This document shows, piece by piece, positions 1 through 12,385 of a DNA stretch of 52,002 nucleotides. The stretch comes from Clostridia bacterium UC5.1-2E3 (lineage in GTDB: Bacteria; Bacillota; Clostridia; Lachnospirales; Lachnospiraceae), in contig BBZO01000027.1 in NCBI GenBank assembly GCA_001304875.1, forward strand, positions 1 through 52,002, given 5' to 3'. The position numbers and the translations under genes are program-made. The notes under the pieces were generated by a model. The model had not been told where the DNA came from, did no database searches, and worked only from the letters and a program-made list of their open reading frames with translations. Numbering within the stretch: position 1 is the stretch's first letter; each line of letters starts with the position of its first letter.

Positions 1-638
1 TTGATCGACAGCACCCTGCTGCCGCCGGGCCGGGATGTGGGTTTTAACCAGCTGCCCGAGTCATGTCTGATTATGGTCACGCCGTTCGATCTGTGGGGAC
101 ATGGGAAATACCGATACACCTTTAAGACACAGTGTGAGGAAGTGCCCGGCCTTTATCTTGAGGACGGAACCACCCGTATTTTTCTGAACACCCGCGGAAC
201 CAACGACGATGAGGTGAGCCCGGAACTGGTGGAACTTCTGCATTATATGGAGAAAACTACGGACGAGGCGGCAAAGCAGTGTAAAAGCGGGCGGGTAAAA
301 AAGCTCCACGAGCGGGTGCATGAGGTCAGAGCCAGTGAAGAGTTTGGGGTGAAGTATATGCAGGCGTGGGAAGAGAAGATGTATGAGAGGCTTGAGGGGC
401 GCGAGGAAGGCCTGGCCGAAGGCCATGAGAAAGGGCTAACTGAGGCCGTGAGAAGGGCCTGGCCGAAGGTCGCGAAGAAGGTCGTGCAAGTGGCCTGGCC
501 GAGGGTCTGGAACTCGGCGAAAAGCGGATTACCGCACTTACGCAGAACCTTTTGAGCATGAAACGCTACGACGATCTGGAGCGGGCGCTCTCGGATCCGG
601 AGTACCGGGAGACATTATGCCGGGAATTTGGGCTGTAA
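1..638 (+). CDS. PD-(D/E)XK nuclease family transposase/Rpn-like protein, 3' part, one frameshift
   Basis: The gene enters from outside the window, so only its C-terminal part is visible. The segment around residues 20-60 (VTPFDLWGHGKYRYTF, then a stretch with LEDGTTRIFLNT) resembles the downstream part of the PD-(D/E)XK nuclease family transposase / Rpn group, which has the catalytic core further upstream (not visible). The C-terminus carries the charged GREEGLAEG-type repeats typical of these proteins. The frame breaks near 447 inside these repeats; adding one G (GAGGCC to GAGGGCC) restores EGREEG repeats and continues to a TAA at 636-638, ending CREFGL. The family is common and often multicopy in gut Clostridia. 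It is usually labelled a transposase although many members are recombination-linked nucleases. Family assignment is moderate because the catalytic half is missing. Confidence 0.6.
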
Positions 639-665
639 CGTATATACTTCAAATATTGTATGAAG

Positions 666-700
666 AGGAATCAGGCATGATGAGTCTGGTTCCTTTTTTT
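666..700 (+). terminator. Rho-independent terminator
   Basis: A 9-bp stem (AGGAATCAG at 666-674 with CTGGTTCCT at 686-694, one G-U pair) is followed by a run of T to 700. It ends transcription of the nuclease-family gene. Confidence 0.8.
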
Positions 701-772
701 ATACAGAGATTTTCGGGAATAACTTTGTATTCACAGAGAAAATGATTACCATTTTAGGGCTCTTTAAATAAA

Positions 773-794
773 CGTTACAAAAAGCGTTACAAAA
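773..794 (+). repeat. Direct repeat CGTTACAAAA, two copies 12 bp apart
   Basis: CGTTACAAAA occurs at 773-782 and again at 785-794, directly upstream of the -35 box at 807 of the giant surface-protein gene. The place and tandem form fit an activator site. No regulator is assigned. Confidence 0.5.
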
Positions 795-806
795 TTAAAA
801 AAATAC

Positions 807-834
807 TTGAAAAATTTTCCTTATAGTGTAATAT
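807..834 (+). promoter_or_regulatory. Predicted sigma-A promoter of the Cna-B surface-protein gene
   Basis: TTGAAA (807-812), a 16-bp spacer and TAATAT (829-834). It implies a 5' untranslated region of about 200 nt before the ATG at 1047. The leader includes a hairpin with arms ACCGAA (861-866) and TTCGGT (879-884). The rest of the 639-1046 gap is AT-rich and shows no gene. Confidence 0.6.
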
Positions 835-1046
835 GTATATGACTATGGCTACGTGAATTAACCGAATAAGTATAAATTTTCGGTCATAATCAAACTAGTA
901 TAATTTTATGGGATTTTTGTCGAGAAAGGCAGGAATCTCTTTTTTTTATGTGATTTCTTACAAGTCAGTCAAGAGGCCTCCATTGAACGAAAACCTATAC
1001 CTATTCTTAACTTCTATAGATAAGTACAGTAAACAGGAGGTTTTTA

Positions 1047-4000
1047 ATGTTTAAGTTTTTTGACAGGTACAAACGTTCACTGGCGATGGCTCTGGCGTTT
1101 ACACTTCTTCCCAACGCCCAGATTGCGTCCGCGGCATCCACGGTTCTGAATGGCGAGAAATATGATGTTTCTGTCGTATGGGAACCAGATCAGACGGAGG
1201 TACAAACCGGAGAACAAGTTACAGTTACTTTGAAGGCGGATTTTGATAAGGATGGAGATCTGCTGGACAGTGCGGAGGTTAAAATTCATCTGGATGAGCA
1301 TGAGGTTCTGGCGCTGCAGGGTATTGAACGCTTCCTGGAAGAAAATGAGGAAGATGTTCCTCAAACGGCCAGTTTGTCTGAGGCGGATAAAGACAAGGAG
1401 CAGCAAATTACGTTTATACCGGACGACGATGAAGACGGGGGAGGCGTACTTAGTTTTACTCTGGATAAGGATAATTCGAAGCTGGAAGAGGAGCTTGTAT
1501 TTCTGGTGCCTCCGAATACAAAGGATCTGACCGATATTTGGGTATCAGAAGGGGATATTGAGGTAACGCCGCATGTTCAGGAGAAAATAACCGGATATCC
1601 CATCGCAAATACAATGGGTGAATTGACGGAGGAAGATTACGAGTTTTTCAACGCAGATCCGGAGGATTATGAGGAGGAGGATTATTTAGCCGCCAATCCC
1701 GGAGTGGCATCTGGGAGCAATGGCCGTCGGGCATTGAAACATGGCGTATCCCTTGCGACGGGAAATAATGTCCCTACTGCATCTTCAAATACTCCCGTTG
1801 CGTCAAAGGGCGATGCAGAGGCTACTGATAATGATGCTTCCCGTGAACCGAAGATTTTTATTGACACGGGCGATCCTATAGTGATTTTGGCAGATTTTAA
1901 TTGGAAGGTGTCCATTACGGAAGAAGAGAAGGAGCTGGAGAGTGATTTTCTGCTGCAATTCTCTGCCATCTCGGAAAACCGTAAGCCGGCAGGGACTGTT
2001 TATACGGCTGAGCAGGAGTTGGTGGTAAAGATACAGCTTCCTGAAGAGGTAAAATTTAGCGATGGAGAGTCCAAATATGATTCCCAAACCGGTGTCTTGT
2101 CGCTGGGGAATGAGCCTGTTTTAAAATTAAGCAATGTCCCTGAAAATGCAGAAATCTCAGCCGGGATTTCTGATGAAAATAATATAATAATTTCGATCTC
2201 TCGTAATGCGGCAGAAAACGCGGAAGATGAACTTTCAGATGCCGAGATTTCTGTAGAGCTTTACAGAGATGCCCTGGAGAATGCTGTCCGGGAATATGTG
2301 AAAGAGTTGATAGAAGCCGACGGAGAAAATTATAAGCATTTGAATGATGAGTTACTGAAGGCAGACATATCAGTGAGCTTGCACATAAAACCAATGGCGG
2401 GAAAAGGTGAGGGAGATAAATATGAAAATTATCAATTAATCCTTTCCGGAATATCCACTCTCCGGATGTTCGAGAAGACAGTCGAGATTAAAAAAGAAGC
2501 AGAAATTGATCTAAAAGATATTTATATCCTCGACAATAATAACGCAGATGGAGGGCGCCCCGAGAATATTGATGATTTTATAGACAAAAATATCCCTCTT
2601 TATTTCAGTTATGAAGAAGACGGGAAAACCGTTTACCGCGAACTTACGCCTGCAACCTGGGAAACATTCTTTGGAGGGAAGAAAGAGGAATATCCCGAAT
2701 TCCAGCATGAGCAAGTTTCAACTTCCCAGTACATCCTTCAGGCTAAGCTCCCAATCACGGTGGAAGAGACCAGAAAAGATCCGGATACGGGAGAGACGAC
2801 AACAAAAACCATAGAGTACACCTGGACTCTCGGCGCCCCAGAGGACGTCGTCCCGCCCGAGAACTACACATTCATAGATGTAAATGAAGAGAATGTGAAA
2901 GATTATCCGCTGCCGGCACCAATCTCGGCTACTACTACGTCCGGGAGCTGCCTTTCAACTTCACTGTAAAAGTCAATGACGGCACAAAAGATTTGACGGC
3001 GATAAGCTGGCAGCAGAGATGCTTGACGAGTTCCGGCTGGTGATTTCCCCGATGAAGGGAGAAGATCGGACCGTATCGCTTAGTGATCTTGAAGATGCAG
3101 GATTATTGACGATTACCACAGAGGATGACGGCAGCATCTGCATTACGATAGACAAAGGTCTGCCCAAGTACAATCTGGACGGCTCCATGCTCTCTTACAG
3201 TGTGAAGCGTGTATCAGAGGACGGCGAAGACGAGGATAAGTTTACGCCCGACGGCATAGGTCTTGACGCGGAAGATAATGAATATTTTGACATTTCCTAT
3301 GACAACGCAGGCGTGCCTAACCATGGTACAGATAAAGATCAGGTCTATAGTGGAGGCAGCATCACGCTCACGCTGACAGGAACCACGGAGTATAACGCTA
3401 AAAAACAGTGGCTCGATGACGGAGAAACAGATGGACGTTCTGAGGTGACCTTCCAGCTCTGGCGTTACAGGCTTGAGAGCGGGAAGACAGACCAGTTTAA
3501 GACAGCAGCACCGGTGAGAGATGCAAGTGGAGACTTTGTCTATATGACTGTTGATGGAAGAGTTGCGGATAAGGATGGAAATCTGTTAGAGAAGACTGGG
3601 CTGGACAAATACGATAAGGAAGGCTACGAGTACGTCTACGTTGTCGTCGAGACTGAAAGCAAAGGCGGAACGACAGCTTACGAAAAGATTTTCGGAACGG
3701 TGGAATACGATTCTGCAAGCGGAACCTTTAAGATCACCGATAAGGTCGAGACCGAATCGGGAGAGATCGAAGAAGTTGTCTATGAAAAAGACAGCCAGGG
3801 ACAGGAAACGAATCCCGATAGAGCTTCCGGCAATCGCTACGTCTATGACGGCGGTGTCCTTTCCAACAAGCGCACAGACACTGTGATAGCGAGAGGTGTG
3901 AAAACCTGGGAGGCGACAGCATTCCAGGCGGGGCTTGACCATGTTAAGGTTGAACTCACACTGCAATACAGACTGAAAAGTAACGAATTAGGTGACGATG

Positions 4001-7000
4001 ACGATTGGAAGAATACTGATACCATAGAAGAACTTCGCGGATTCCAGGCAGAAAATCACCTCACAGGTGTCGTTGAGGAGGAGCTTCCCCGATATGATCA
4101 GCTGGGCCGCGAACTTGAGTATCGCTGGGTGGAGACCGGCGTGTATGAGAGGACGGGCGATAATTACTCAGAGAATCTGATCGAGAAAAATGCCGACGGA
4201 TCGCCTTCATTTAAACTGGCTCAGGGAGGAAAAGAGTATACATATACGATTGAGTCCGAGTGGGATGGTGAGTATACAAAAACAGACGGTACTGGAAAAG
4301 AAAAACAGGGAAGTCAGACGACCATCACAAACAGGCTTCAGGACACTGTGGACTATACGGTGAAGAAGACGTGGCTGGATGAGAATGGAAAGCCGACGGA
4401 TCCCTGGAAAAACGCTATTATTCTCGACTTGTACCAGCTATCCAGCGGGCATGGAGCTGATCTGGGTGAGCCTTTGAGAAGATATAAAGTAACGGAGAAG
4501 GGATATGAGGTTCTTGAGTCCAATGGTTACGAGTCGGAAATTGACCAGGAGATGACAGATTCCTGGACTCTTACAATCAAAGATTTACCAGAGCTTGACA
4601 AAACCGGTAAGAAATATGAGTATGTAATCTTTGAGGAGAGCAATGATGCTATAGAGATCAAATACGATTATAATGAAGAGACTGGGAATTACACAGTCGA
4701 CGTTATAAACCGTTTGGGCGGTGGCCCGGGCTCCAGAAATTATTTGATATGGAAACAATGGATTGATGACGGAGATGTGCTGCATCATGAGCCGGTAGAT
4801 GTTGTATTCTATGATCGTAAAACAAATAAACCGATTGAGATCAATGGTAAAGAGTACAGCGTTAGATTAGGTGACGAAGGGATTTGGTACAAGGCATTCC
4901 GAATAAGTACCACAATAATGAAACCGGAAGATGTCTATGTACTGGAAAGGAAAGTTGGCAGTCAAGAAATTGATTATGAGCCGGATGAAATTCTCTTTTA
5001 TGAAGATCCGCAAGACGATGAAGAGAGGACTTTTGAGCAGTCTGAAGAGGATATTAAGGATTGGGCAGAAAGAATAAATAGTAAACACATTGAGGTTAGA
5101 ACTGACAATCATCAATATGAGGTGAACTACGGCTACGACCGAGAGGAGATCGCAGATTCTGAAAATACTTCTCCAGAAGATAGGCCAGCCAATGACACCT
5201 ACATATTCACCGTATCCAACCGTCGTCTGGGTATAGAGGATCTTACCGTTGAAAAGATATGGATTGATGGAGACGGCGAGAATCGCAAAAAGATGCAGGA
5301 GGTTATTGAAGACTACTATAAGGAGGATGGTATAACGATCACTCCTGCAGTCCAGCTGGAATTTGAAGATTCCAACTATGCTGACGATAAGGAGTACAAT
5401 ATAACATATAATGGAATTACATGGCCGTCAGCTGATTCTGGGAATGAACAGAATAATGACGCAAATGGGGATACAGTGAATGTTGGCGGTGGAGATGTCC
5501 AAATATTGGATAACGAGGGGAACTCTGTAAAAGCACGGCAGGCCCTGAATCTTGACACGGATGAAGAACCGGGAAAACCTGCGCAGACGATTTATTTCTG
5601 CAATCTCCCGAAATATGATTCAGACGGAAGAGACGTTCGCTATGATGTGAGAGAGGTGTGCTGATTCAAAAGGAGGATAATGGAGCGGTTGAAGAGCTTT
5701 CCCTCACTGAGATGCAAAGGGATTACCCAGACCTTTATGAAATTGTCAAAGAATATACCTCAACGATGACATCAGGGCCCGAAGAGGTGAACACGGATCA
5801 CACCAAGCTTACCAAGACCTACACTCTGACAAACAAGCTCTCCGGTGCGAAAGAAGCTGTATGGCACAAACAGTGGCAGGACGGCTATAATCTGGATAAG
5901 AACCTGCGTCCCGATATTTATCTTGAGATTTATCGTAAGTCTAAAGATGAGGTGACTCGTCTGGATACAGTCTCCTATCGGTGGGAGTATCTTGATGAGG
6001 ATATTGCTTCTGGCAATGAAGGCGGTGAAAAACTGAAGAGACAGTGGCATTGGCACGCTGTGGCGGAGGGACTTCCGAAGTATGATAACGATGGCTATGA
6101 GATCACGTATTATGCGGTGGAAAAGACCAGCGTCAATGCGGCGGCGTTCGATTACGAAGCGACGGAGTATGGAATTGGTCATGCCCGCGGGACAGGGGAC
6201 ACTCCTGTGGCCAGCCCGACGGATGCGGAAAAATGCTATGATGTCGATTATATCGGAGGCCCCGGCGGTTCCAATAGTGAGTCTGGCGGAAGTGATGAAC
6301 CGGCTCCGATGGTACCCGTATCTGCGGAGGGTGAAGCGCCAGTTTACGCACTGATCGAGGGCGGCACATTCCGCAATAAGCTCGCGCAGACGGTTGTTAT
6401 TGACGGACAGAAGCTCTGGCGGATTGATTCTCTTGAGTTTAATATGAAGAACCTGCCGGGAATCGAGGTGACGCTTCAGCGTAAGTCAGAAAAGGGAGAC
6501 TGGGAAGCGATTGCCTGGATGAAAATAACGTCTGATGACTGGGAATCTTTGGATAGAGGTACAGATAATTCTTATAAGTTTGAAATTTTATACGAAGGCG
6601 AAAATGTCAATTTCTGTAAATGAGGACGGAAAAGCAGAAACTGTACCGGGAAAACCAGGTACAGAACCGAAAAAACTGGCACTTTACGATGATGATGGAT
6701 ATCGCTATGAGTATAAAGTAGAGGAAACAGAAGTTCTTTGGGATTCCAGTATAGTTGGTGAAGACGATCAGCTGGGATTAGACGAGGTTTATGAGTCAAA
6801 GACAAACAGCTATCTCATTACCAACACATATAAAGGGTTTGAACAGGAACCGGGTTCTCTGACTGTTAAGAAGTATCTGAATCTCCCGACAGCAAAAGTT
6901 GGAGAAGAAACTACAGTTCTTGGTTATCCGACGGTAAAATTCGAACTGTATAGGAATTATAAAACAGGGATGGATAATGGAGAGCCAATATATGCATATA

Positions 7001-10000
7001 CCACTCCCCAAAAGGTCAGTGAGCGGACATGGAGTGCGGGGAGTATAAAGGAACTTTACGAGCAGCAAAAAAATGACAGCCAAGTAAGAGAACCCTGGCA
7101 GCTCGAACATTCCATAACCTTTGATAATCTGGAAATTCACGCGCCCAACGGAGCACCTTATGAGTATGAGGTGCGTGAGATCGCGAAAGACGGCTCGACG
7201 GTTCTTTTGGGAGATTATGATACCTGGGCGGCAATAGGAGATCTTAACAGGGAAGACGTGCAAGTGGATGAGAATAAGGCACTCGATACCGGCACCAGCA
7301 TACAGGCAAAAGTTTCTGGAATTAAAATCAAGGAATCCGGGGACGATGGAACTGCCGGCGGGGACACTCGGGAAGCAGATGCCACATTCCTGAACCAGCG
7401 AAAAGGAGAGGGTAGAGAAACCATCACCATTAAGGGAACCAAAACGTGGTCAGATTTTAACGATGCCTTTAACACGCGGCCAGATCCGGAGATATTCAAA
7501 TCAATGCTTACGCTTTCACGTTCGGCGACAGGCATGACTTCCGAAAATGTAAAGGAAAATCTGTACGAGATTACCGTGGACACTGGGGTGGAAGATGGCG
7601 GAGCGGGAAGTTCCGGTACTGCCGATTCGTGGAATTACACGATAACGGCAACTGGTTCGGATGCTGAAACGTTGGGAGAATTAGCAAGATATGCACCGAA
7701 TGGCAGAGAGTGGAAATATACGCTTGAAGAGGACCTTGGCGTAGTTGACCAAAGTTATCAGTCTTCAGGAAAAGTGAACGGCGGAAGCCCTGATGTCGAT
7801 AACATAATCACAATGTCCAAGCTGGCAAATTCAAACCAGACTTCCGTGCAATACCGGAAGAATTGGAGGAATGCAGAAGATACTTCTTTAAACGTCAATC
7901 TGATTCCTGGTGAGTTTCAGGTTACATTCAAGTTGCAGGTAGCTACTGCCTCAGATGCCAGTGCAGAATGGAGGAATGCTGACGAATTTTTTGCAGAAAA
8001 CAAATATGCAGTTCCTGAATCGATAAAGAAGGCATATAAGCCTGTTCTGGAGGGGACTCTTTCTGATACGAAAGTGTGGGATAAAGCTAACGCGGTTTTG
8101 CTGCCGACCTATGTTTGTGTAGACTCTGCGGAAGGCGTTACACCAGAAACGAAAAAGTATGTTAAGCTAAAATACCGCTACATTGAGACTGAAATCAGTT
8201 ATAAGGGAGACGGTGAAGAGGAGTTTAAGCCTATTGCGAATGTTCAGCTTGTTCCAGAATCGGATGGAAAAAGATATCATTATGAGTATTACTATCCAGA
8301 AGAGCAACAGCAGTCACCGTTTTTTGAAAACTCTGCTCCATATAATAATATGCCGTCAAGTACAATCCACACGATTACAAATCGCTGGAAGACCACATCT
8401 TTACAGATTGAAAAGAAGTGGGAGCAAGACGCAGATAATGCGTATAGTACGCGTCCAAAGAATAGTAGTGGCCAGTGGAGTGTCGCATTTGTTATTCAGT
8501 ATACAACAAAAGACAATCCTGAAGAAAAAGATTGGGAGAATCTGCCATATTATTCCAATGGAAAAACAGGCGCCTATATTGTAACGGTAACCGGAGCCAA
8601 TAATTCGAAATTGGGATTAAAAACAGTAAAGAATCTTCCGACAGTATCATTAGATACAGACTCATTTGGCCAGCCGATTCAGTACCGCGCTATTGAGTTG
8701 AATCCCAGGATAAATGGGAAGCTGTGGAATGAAGGACTTTGGGTGGATACAGATGATGAGTCACTGGCTGAATATATGGTTGAAAATAATGGTGAATATC
8801 ATACTGCTTATACTGCAGAATATCAGCATAGCTACAGCCCAGAAGTTCAGTCGGATAAAACTACTGTCACCAACACAATGGATGTGACCAGCGTAAAAGC
8901 TGATAAAAAGTGGATTGGTAATAAGCCCGACTCCAACATTGTTACTCTTCAACTGCAGTACTTGAAATCCAGGGACGGCGATACAGAGACGTGGAGCCAT
9001 TTACTCCCAATGGATCAATTCGGTTGGATGGAACGGCTGATAAAACTGGAACTAAACCTTTCGGTGAGTTTCCTGGCTGGACAGCTGTCTGGGAAAATCT
9101 TCCCCAGCGCCTTGCTGGCAGCTATCTTTCAAACGAAGCTGAAAAAACAGAGTATCGTGTTGTGGAAGTGGAGCCGGGAAATGGTCAGAACTATATTGAG
9201 ATTGGGGAAGTGATGAATACGACAAATGCCGATGATACTGGATTCTCCTTCAAAGTCACGAATCTGGCGACAACAGAGCTTACCGTTACTAAGGAGTGGA
9301 AACTGGCAGAGGGTGCCACGAGTCCGGAAAGTGTAATGGTAGGAGTATATCGGACGAAGACGAAGCCAGGCGAGAACGGATTTGTTGTAGCATCTTTGGA
9401 AAATCAGTATAAACCGGAATCAGAGTATTTTGGAGAGGAATACTTCGGAAACGAGACGGAGCAGTGGCTTACATATGAGCTTAATGAAGGCAACAGCTGG
9501 AGACATACTTTCCAGGATCTTCCAAAGTACGATGATAGTGGGAACCCGTGGTATTACTACGCACTAGAAATCCAGATTGAAGACGGGCAGGTAAACAACA
9601 GCGCTTATAGGCAGCAGACGCCTGCTTCTGCGAACTACATCCGCTATGTATCTGAAAGTACGTCGGATGAGAATCCAGATTACACTGTTATTACCGATAT
9701 TACCGTATCATCGGGTGCTACGGTTCCGGCTTCCCATTTGACTGTCATCCGAAATATCGGTTACTTAGACATCGGCGGAACAAAGACATGGGATGATCAG
9801 AGCGACAGGCATGGCCTAAGACCGGAGAATATCATACTGACGCTTAAGAGAGGGCTCCGGAATGGAGCGGCGGTGGAGTATGAGAAGGTGGAAGGTGCAG
9901 AGCGAGTGGGACAACAAGACAGATAATTCTGATCAGTGGTTCTATACCTACAGGCACCTTCCCGCAGCAGATTATAATGGAACTCCGTATGCGTACACTG

Positions 10001-11939
10001 TGGAGGAAGCACCGGTGAAAAATTATGATGTTTCTACTGCTTCCAATGCGCAGCGCGGCGGTGTGGACTTTACAAACAGGCTTGAAAGCGTCAGTCTTCA
10101 GGTCGCCAAGGAATGGAGGCTCGCGGATCTTGCTGGTAAACCGGGCAGCGTGACGGTGGGAGTATACCGGACACATATTTCGCCGGATAGCCAGGACTTT
10201 AAGCCCGGTGCAGAGAGCGAGATATTCTACGATTCAGAGAATCCGGGAACGCAGCTCACAGCTGTCTTAAATACAGGTAATGAATGGGAGCATACCTTCC
10301 AGAATCTTCCGAAGGCGGAGTACGGTGAAAACGGCGAGAGCAGGTTATGGTACTACTACGCCCTGGAAATTGCCATCGACGACAGCCCGATCAACATTGG
10401 CTCCAGCCGGAACCCATACAATCAGCTGGCCCCGGCTTCGCAAGATACCGTTCGCTACAAGAGCGTATCAGGTCTCGATGACCCGAATGTCATTATCATC
10501 ACGGACATTACAGTTCCCAGAAAAGATGATACGCTTCATCAGACCAATATCCGAAACATCGGCCTGATGGACATTGCGGGTCAGAAGATCTGGGAGGACG
10601 GCAGTGACAGGTACGAGCTGAGACCCGGCACAATCGAGCTGACGCTCTGGAGACGTATTGCCGGCGGCGACGGCGAGTGGGTGAACTGCGGTGAGAAACC
10701 GCCTGTCTGGAACAATGGTACGCTGAATACGGATGTATGGACATATTCCTACAGCGGCCTGCCCGTATCCGATTACAACGGAAACAGCTATGAGTACACC
10801 GTGACCGAGACGCCGGTGAAGAATTACGATGTGGCTACTGCTTCTGACGCAGCCCGCGGCGGAGTGACATTTACCAATACGCTGAAACAGCTGGCGTTCG
10901 ACACTCTTACCGTCTCCAAACAGTGGAGCCTGGCAGAGGATGCCGAACCGGCGGCGATAACAGTGGGGGTATACAGAACCCACGAGGCTCCGGGAAGCAC
11001 TGGATTTGATCCGGAGAAGGGCGAGGCGTATAAGCTGAAAGAGACCGGTGAACAGCTTACGGCTGTACTTAACGGGACAGACGGCTGGTCTCATACATTT
11101 GACGGTTTGCCCAGGTACGACATAAATGACCAGCGCTGGTACTATTACGCACTGGAAATTGCCGCGGCAGGAAGACCCATAGACGGAGACTACGACAGGC
11201 AGACTGGCAGCGCCGATGACGCGGTGCGCTTTAAGAGCGAGTCGGGGCTTGGGACGCCAAACACCTACACGATCATTACAGATATCGTCATCCCCGGCGA
11301 TGACGCGGACTCTCATGAGACCAGAATCCGAAACATCGGCTTCATGGATATCCATGGCACCAAGACATGGGTGGATGAGGACGACAGATACGGACGAAGG
11401 CCCGATGGAATCGAGCTCACGCTCCTGCGGCGCATGGCAGACCGCGGCGGCGAGTGGACAGACTGCAATAAGAAACCCACCTGGGACCCAGGACGGAAAA
11501 CATCTGGGATTATTATTACAATGGCCTGCCCGTGGCGGATTCTGACGGAAACTATTATGAGTATACTGTGGTTGAGACACCGGTAGAGAACTACGATCAG
11601 GTAGCCACCTCGTCCAACGCGGAGAATGGCGTGGACTTTGAGAACACGCTGACCTATACGCCGGATCCCGGCAGGCCCGGCGGAGGAGGCGGAGGCGGCA
11701 GTACGCCGAATCGGTCGGTTACGGTGACGGATATGCCGGTTCCGCTGGCGCCGCTCCCGTCAAATATGGAGATCATAGAGGATGAGCCGGTTCCGCTGGC
11801 GGCGCCGCCGAAGACGGGAGACCGTAGCCGGACAGGACTTTACGGCGCACTGTTTGCGATTTCTATGGCCGGACTGAGTGCACTTCTCGCTCTCGGAGCC
11901 CGGTACAGACGAAAGAAACACGGCAGGGACGACGAGTAA
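1047..11939 (+). CDS. Giant Cna-B repeat surface adhesin with sortase signal (about 3,630 aa, seven frame breaks)
   Basis: ATG at 1047 follows an AGGAGG. The N-terminus is a Sec signal peptide: KRYK-type charges, a hydrophobic core near residues 13-22 and cleavage near IASA-AS. A long acidic region follows, then at least 17 Cna-B-like domains recognised by repeated strand openings such as KTW, KKTW, KQW and KEW and by closing FTNRL/ITNRL-type motifs. In this fold these supply the Lys and Asn of intramolecular isopeptide bonds, with Glu from the VEE/VET segments. The C-terminus has a Gly-rich linker, PPKTGD, a hydrophobic segment and RRKK, a class of sortase substrate anchored to peptidoglycan. 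The frame breaks near 2916, 2987, 5659, 6608, 8993, 9909 and 11496, yet protein similarity continues through every break, so one intact gene is likely. The gene is AT-richer than the housekeeping genes around it, which suggests transfer. The likely role is adhesion or a pilus-like stalk; the ligand is unknown. Confidence 0.85.
9270..11650 (+). repeat. Three tandem ~810-bp repeats at the C-terminal end of the Cna-B protein
   Basis: Units begin near 9276, 10093 and 10900 with the related openings LTVTKEWKLAE, LQVAKEWRLAD and LTVSKQWSLAE. Each runs through MVGVYRT/TVGVYRT, a WYYYALEI strand, ITDITV/ITDIVI, a GTKTW or GQKIW opening and a YTVEE/YTVTE ending with NYD. Each unit is about 270 residues and contains two Cna-B domains. 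The copies are diverged at the DNA level, so they are not recent duplications. Confidence 0.75.
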
Positions 11940-11966
11940 TTCCGGATAAACGTATTCTGCATGAAC

Positions 11967-11999
11967 AGAAGAACCAGGTACATCGTGCCTGGTTCTTCT
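11967..11999 (+). terminator. Strong hairpin after the Cna-B gene (likely terminator)
   Basis: A perfect 12-bp stem, AGAAGAACCAGG (11967-11978) with CCTGGTTCTTCT (11988-11999), with a 9-nt loop. No long T-run follows, so termination is inferred from position. Confidence 0.55.
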
Positions 12000-12037
12000 C
12001 CATATGAAGATTTATTTTGCCCGGAATGAAAACCAAC

Positions 12038-12142
12038 GAGGGCGCCCGAAGCATCGGACGCCCTCTTGATATAGGGAATGGTAGGTATAAAAAAGAAATC
12101 AGCTAAGTTGGTAGGGGGGCCGGACGGCTCATAGCCGTCCGG
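12038..12142. repeat. Two further perfect palindromes in the cna-mreB gap
   Basis: GAGGGCG (12038-12044) pairs with CGCCCTC (12059-12065). CCGGACGGCT (12120-12129) pairs with AGCCGTCCGG (12133-12142) around a 3-nt loop. Neither is followed by a T-run. With the hairpin at 11967 they make three unrelated stem-loops in 180 bp. The rest of the 11940-12385 gap is AT-rich with no gene. Confidence 0.6.
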
Positions 12143-12322
12143 TATGAGTATGAAAAAGCTTTTATTATGCTATCCTTCTGGATAACATGGTTTGATTATA
12201 CGAATAAAATGTGTCTAAAATGTGTATGCCGGATAAAAAAATCATAAAGATAAATAAAAATAAAAAAAAGCCTTTCAAATCAAAGAGAAATTGTATATAA
12301 TAGGAAATGACATTTAATTTTC

Positions 12323-12350
12323 TTGACATAGAAGATTTTATTACAATAGA
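12323..12350 (+). promoter_or_regulatory. Possible promoter of mreB/mbl
   Basis: A perfect TTGACA lies at 12323-12328. The -10 is weak: AATAGA at 12345-12350 with a 16-bp spacer. Confidence 0.35.
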
Positions 12351-12385
12351 ACGATTCTGCAGTACGAAACAGGAGGAAAAGAAGT

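Noticed and set aside
1..638. Calling the first gene a functional insertion-sequence transposase
   Set aside because: No inverted repeats or target duplications are visible, and the catalytic part is outside the window.
771..794. LytTR-type regulator site
   Set aside because: The repeats step by 12 bp start to start, whereas LytTR half-sites have a 12-13 bp gap between them, and the core does not match well.
2900..3020. Programmed ribosomal frameshifting to explain the split adhesin and other genes
   Set aside because: Breaks occur in dozens of unrelated genes, lack a common slippery heptamer with downstream structure, and are nearly all one-base losses, which fits read errors better.
10468..11580. 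Long open frame on the minus strand (370 codons) inside the adhesin
   Set aside because: It mirrors the repeat structure of the adhesin on the other strand and has no ribosome site.
9270..11650. CRISPR array or satellite
   Set aside because: The repeats are ~810 bp, diverged, in frame and encode Cna-B domains; there are no short identical repeats with unique spacers.
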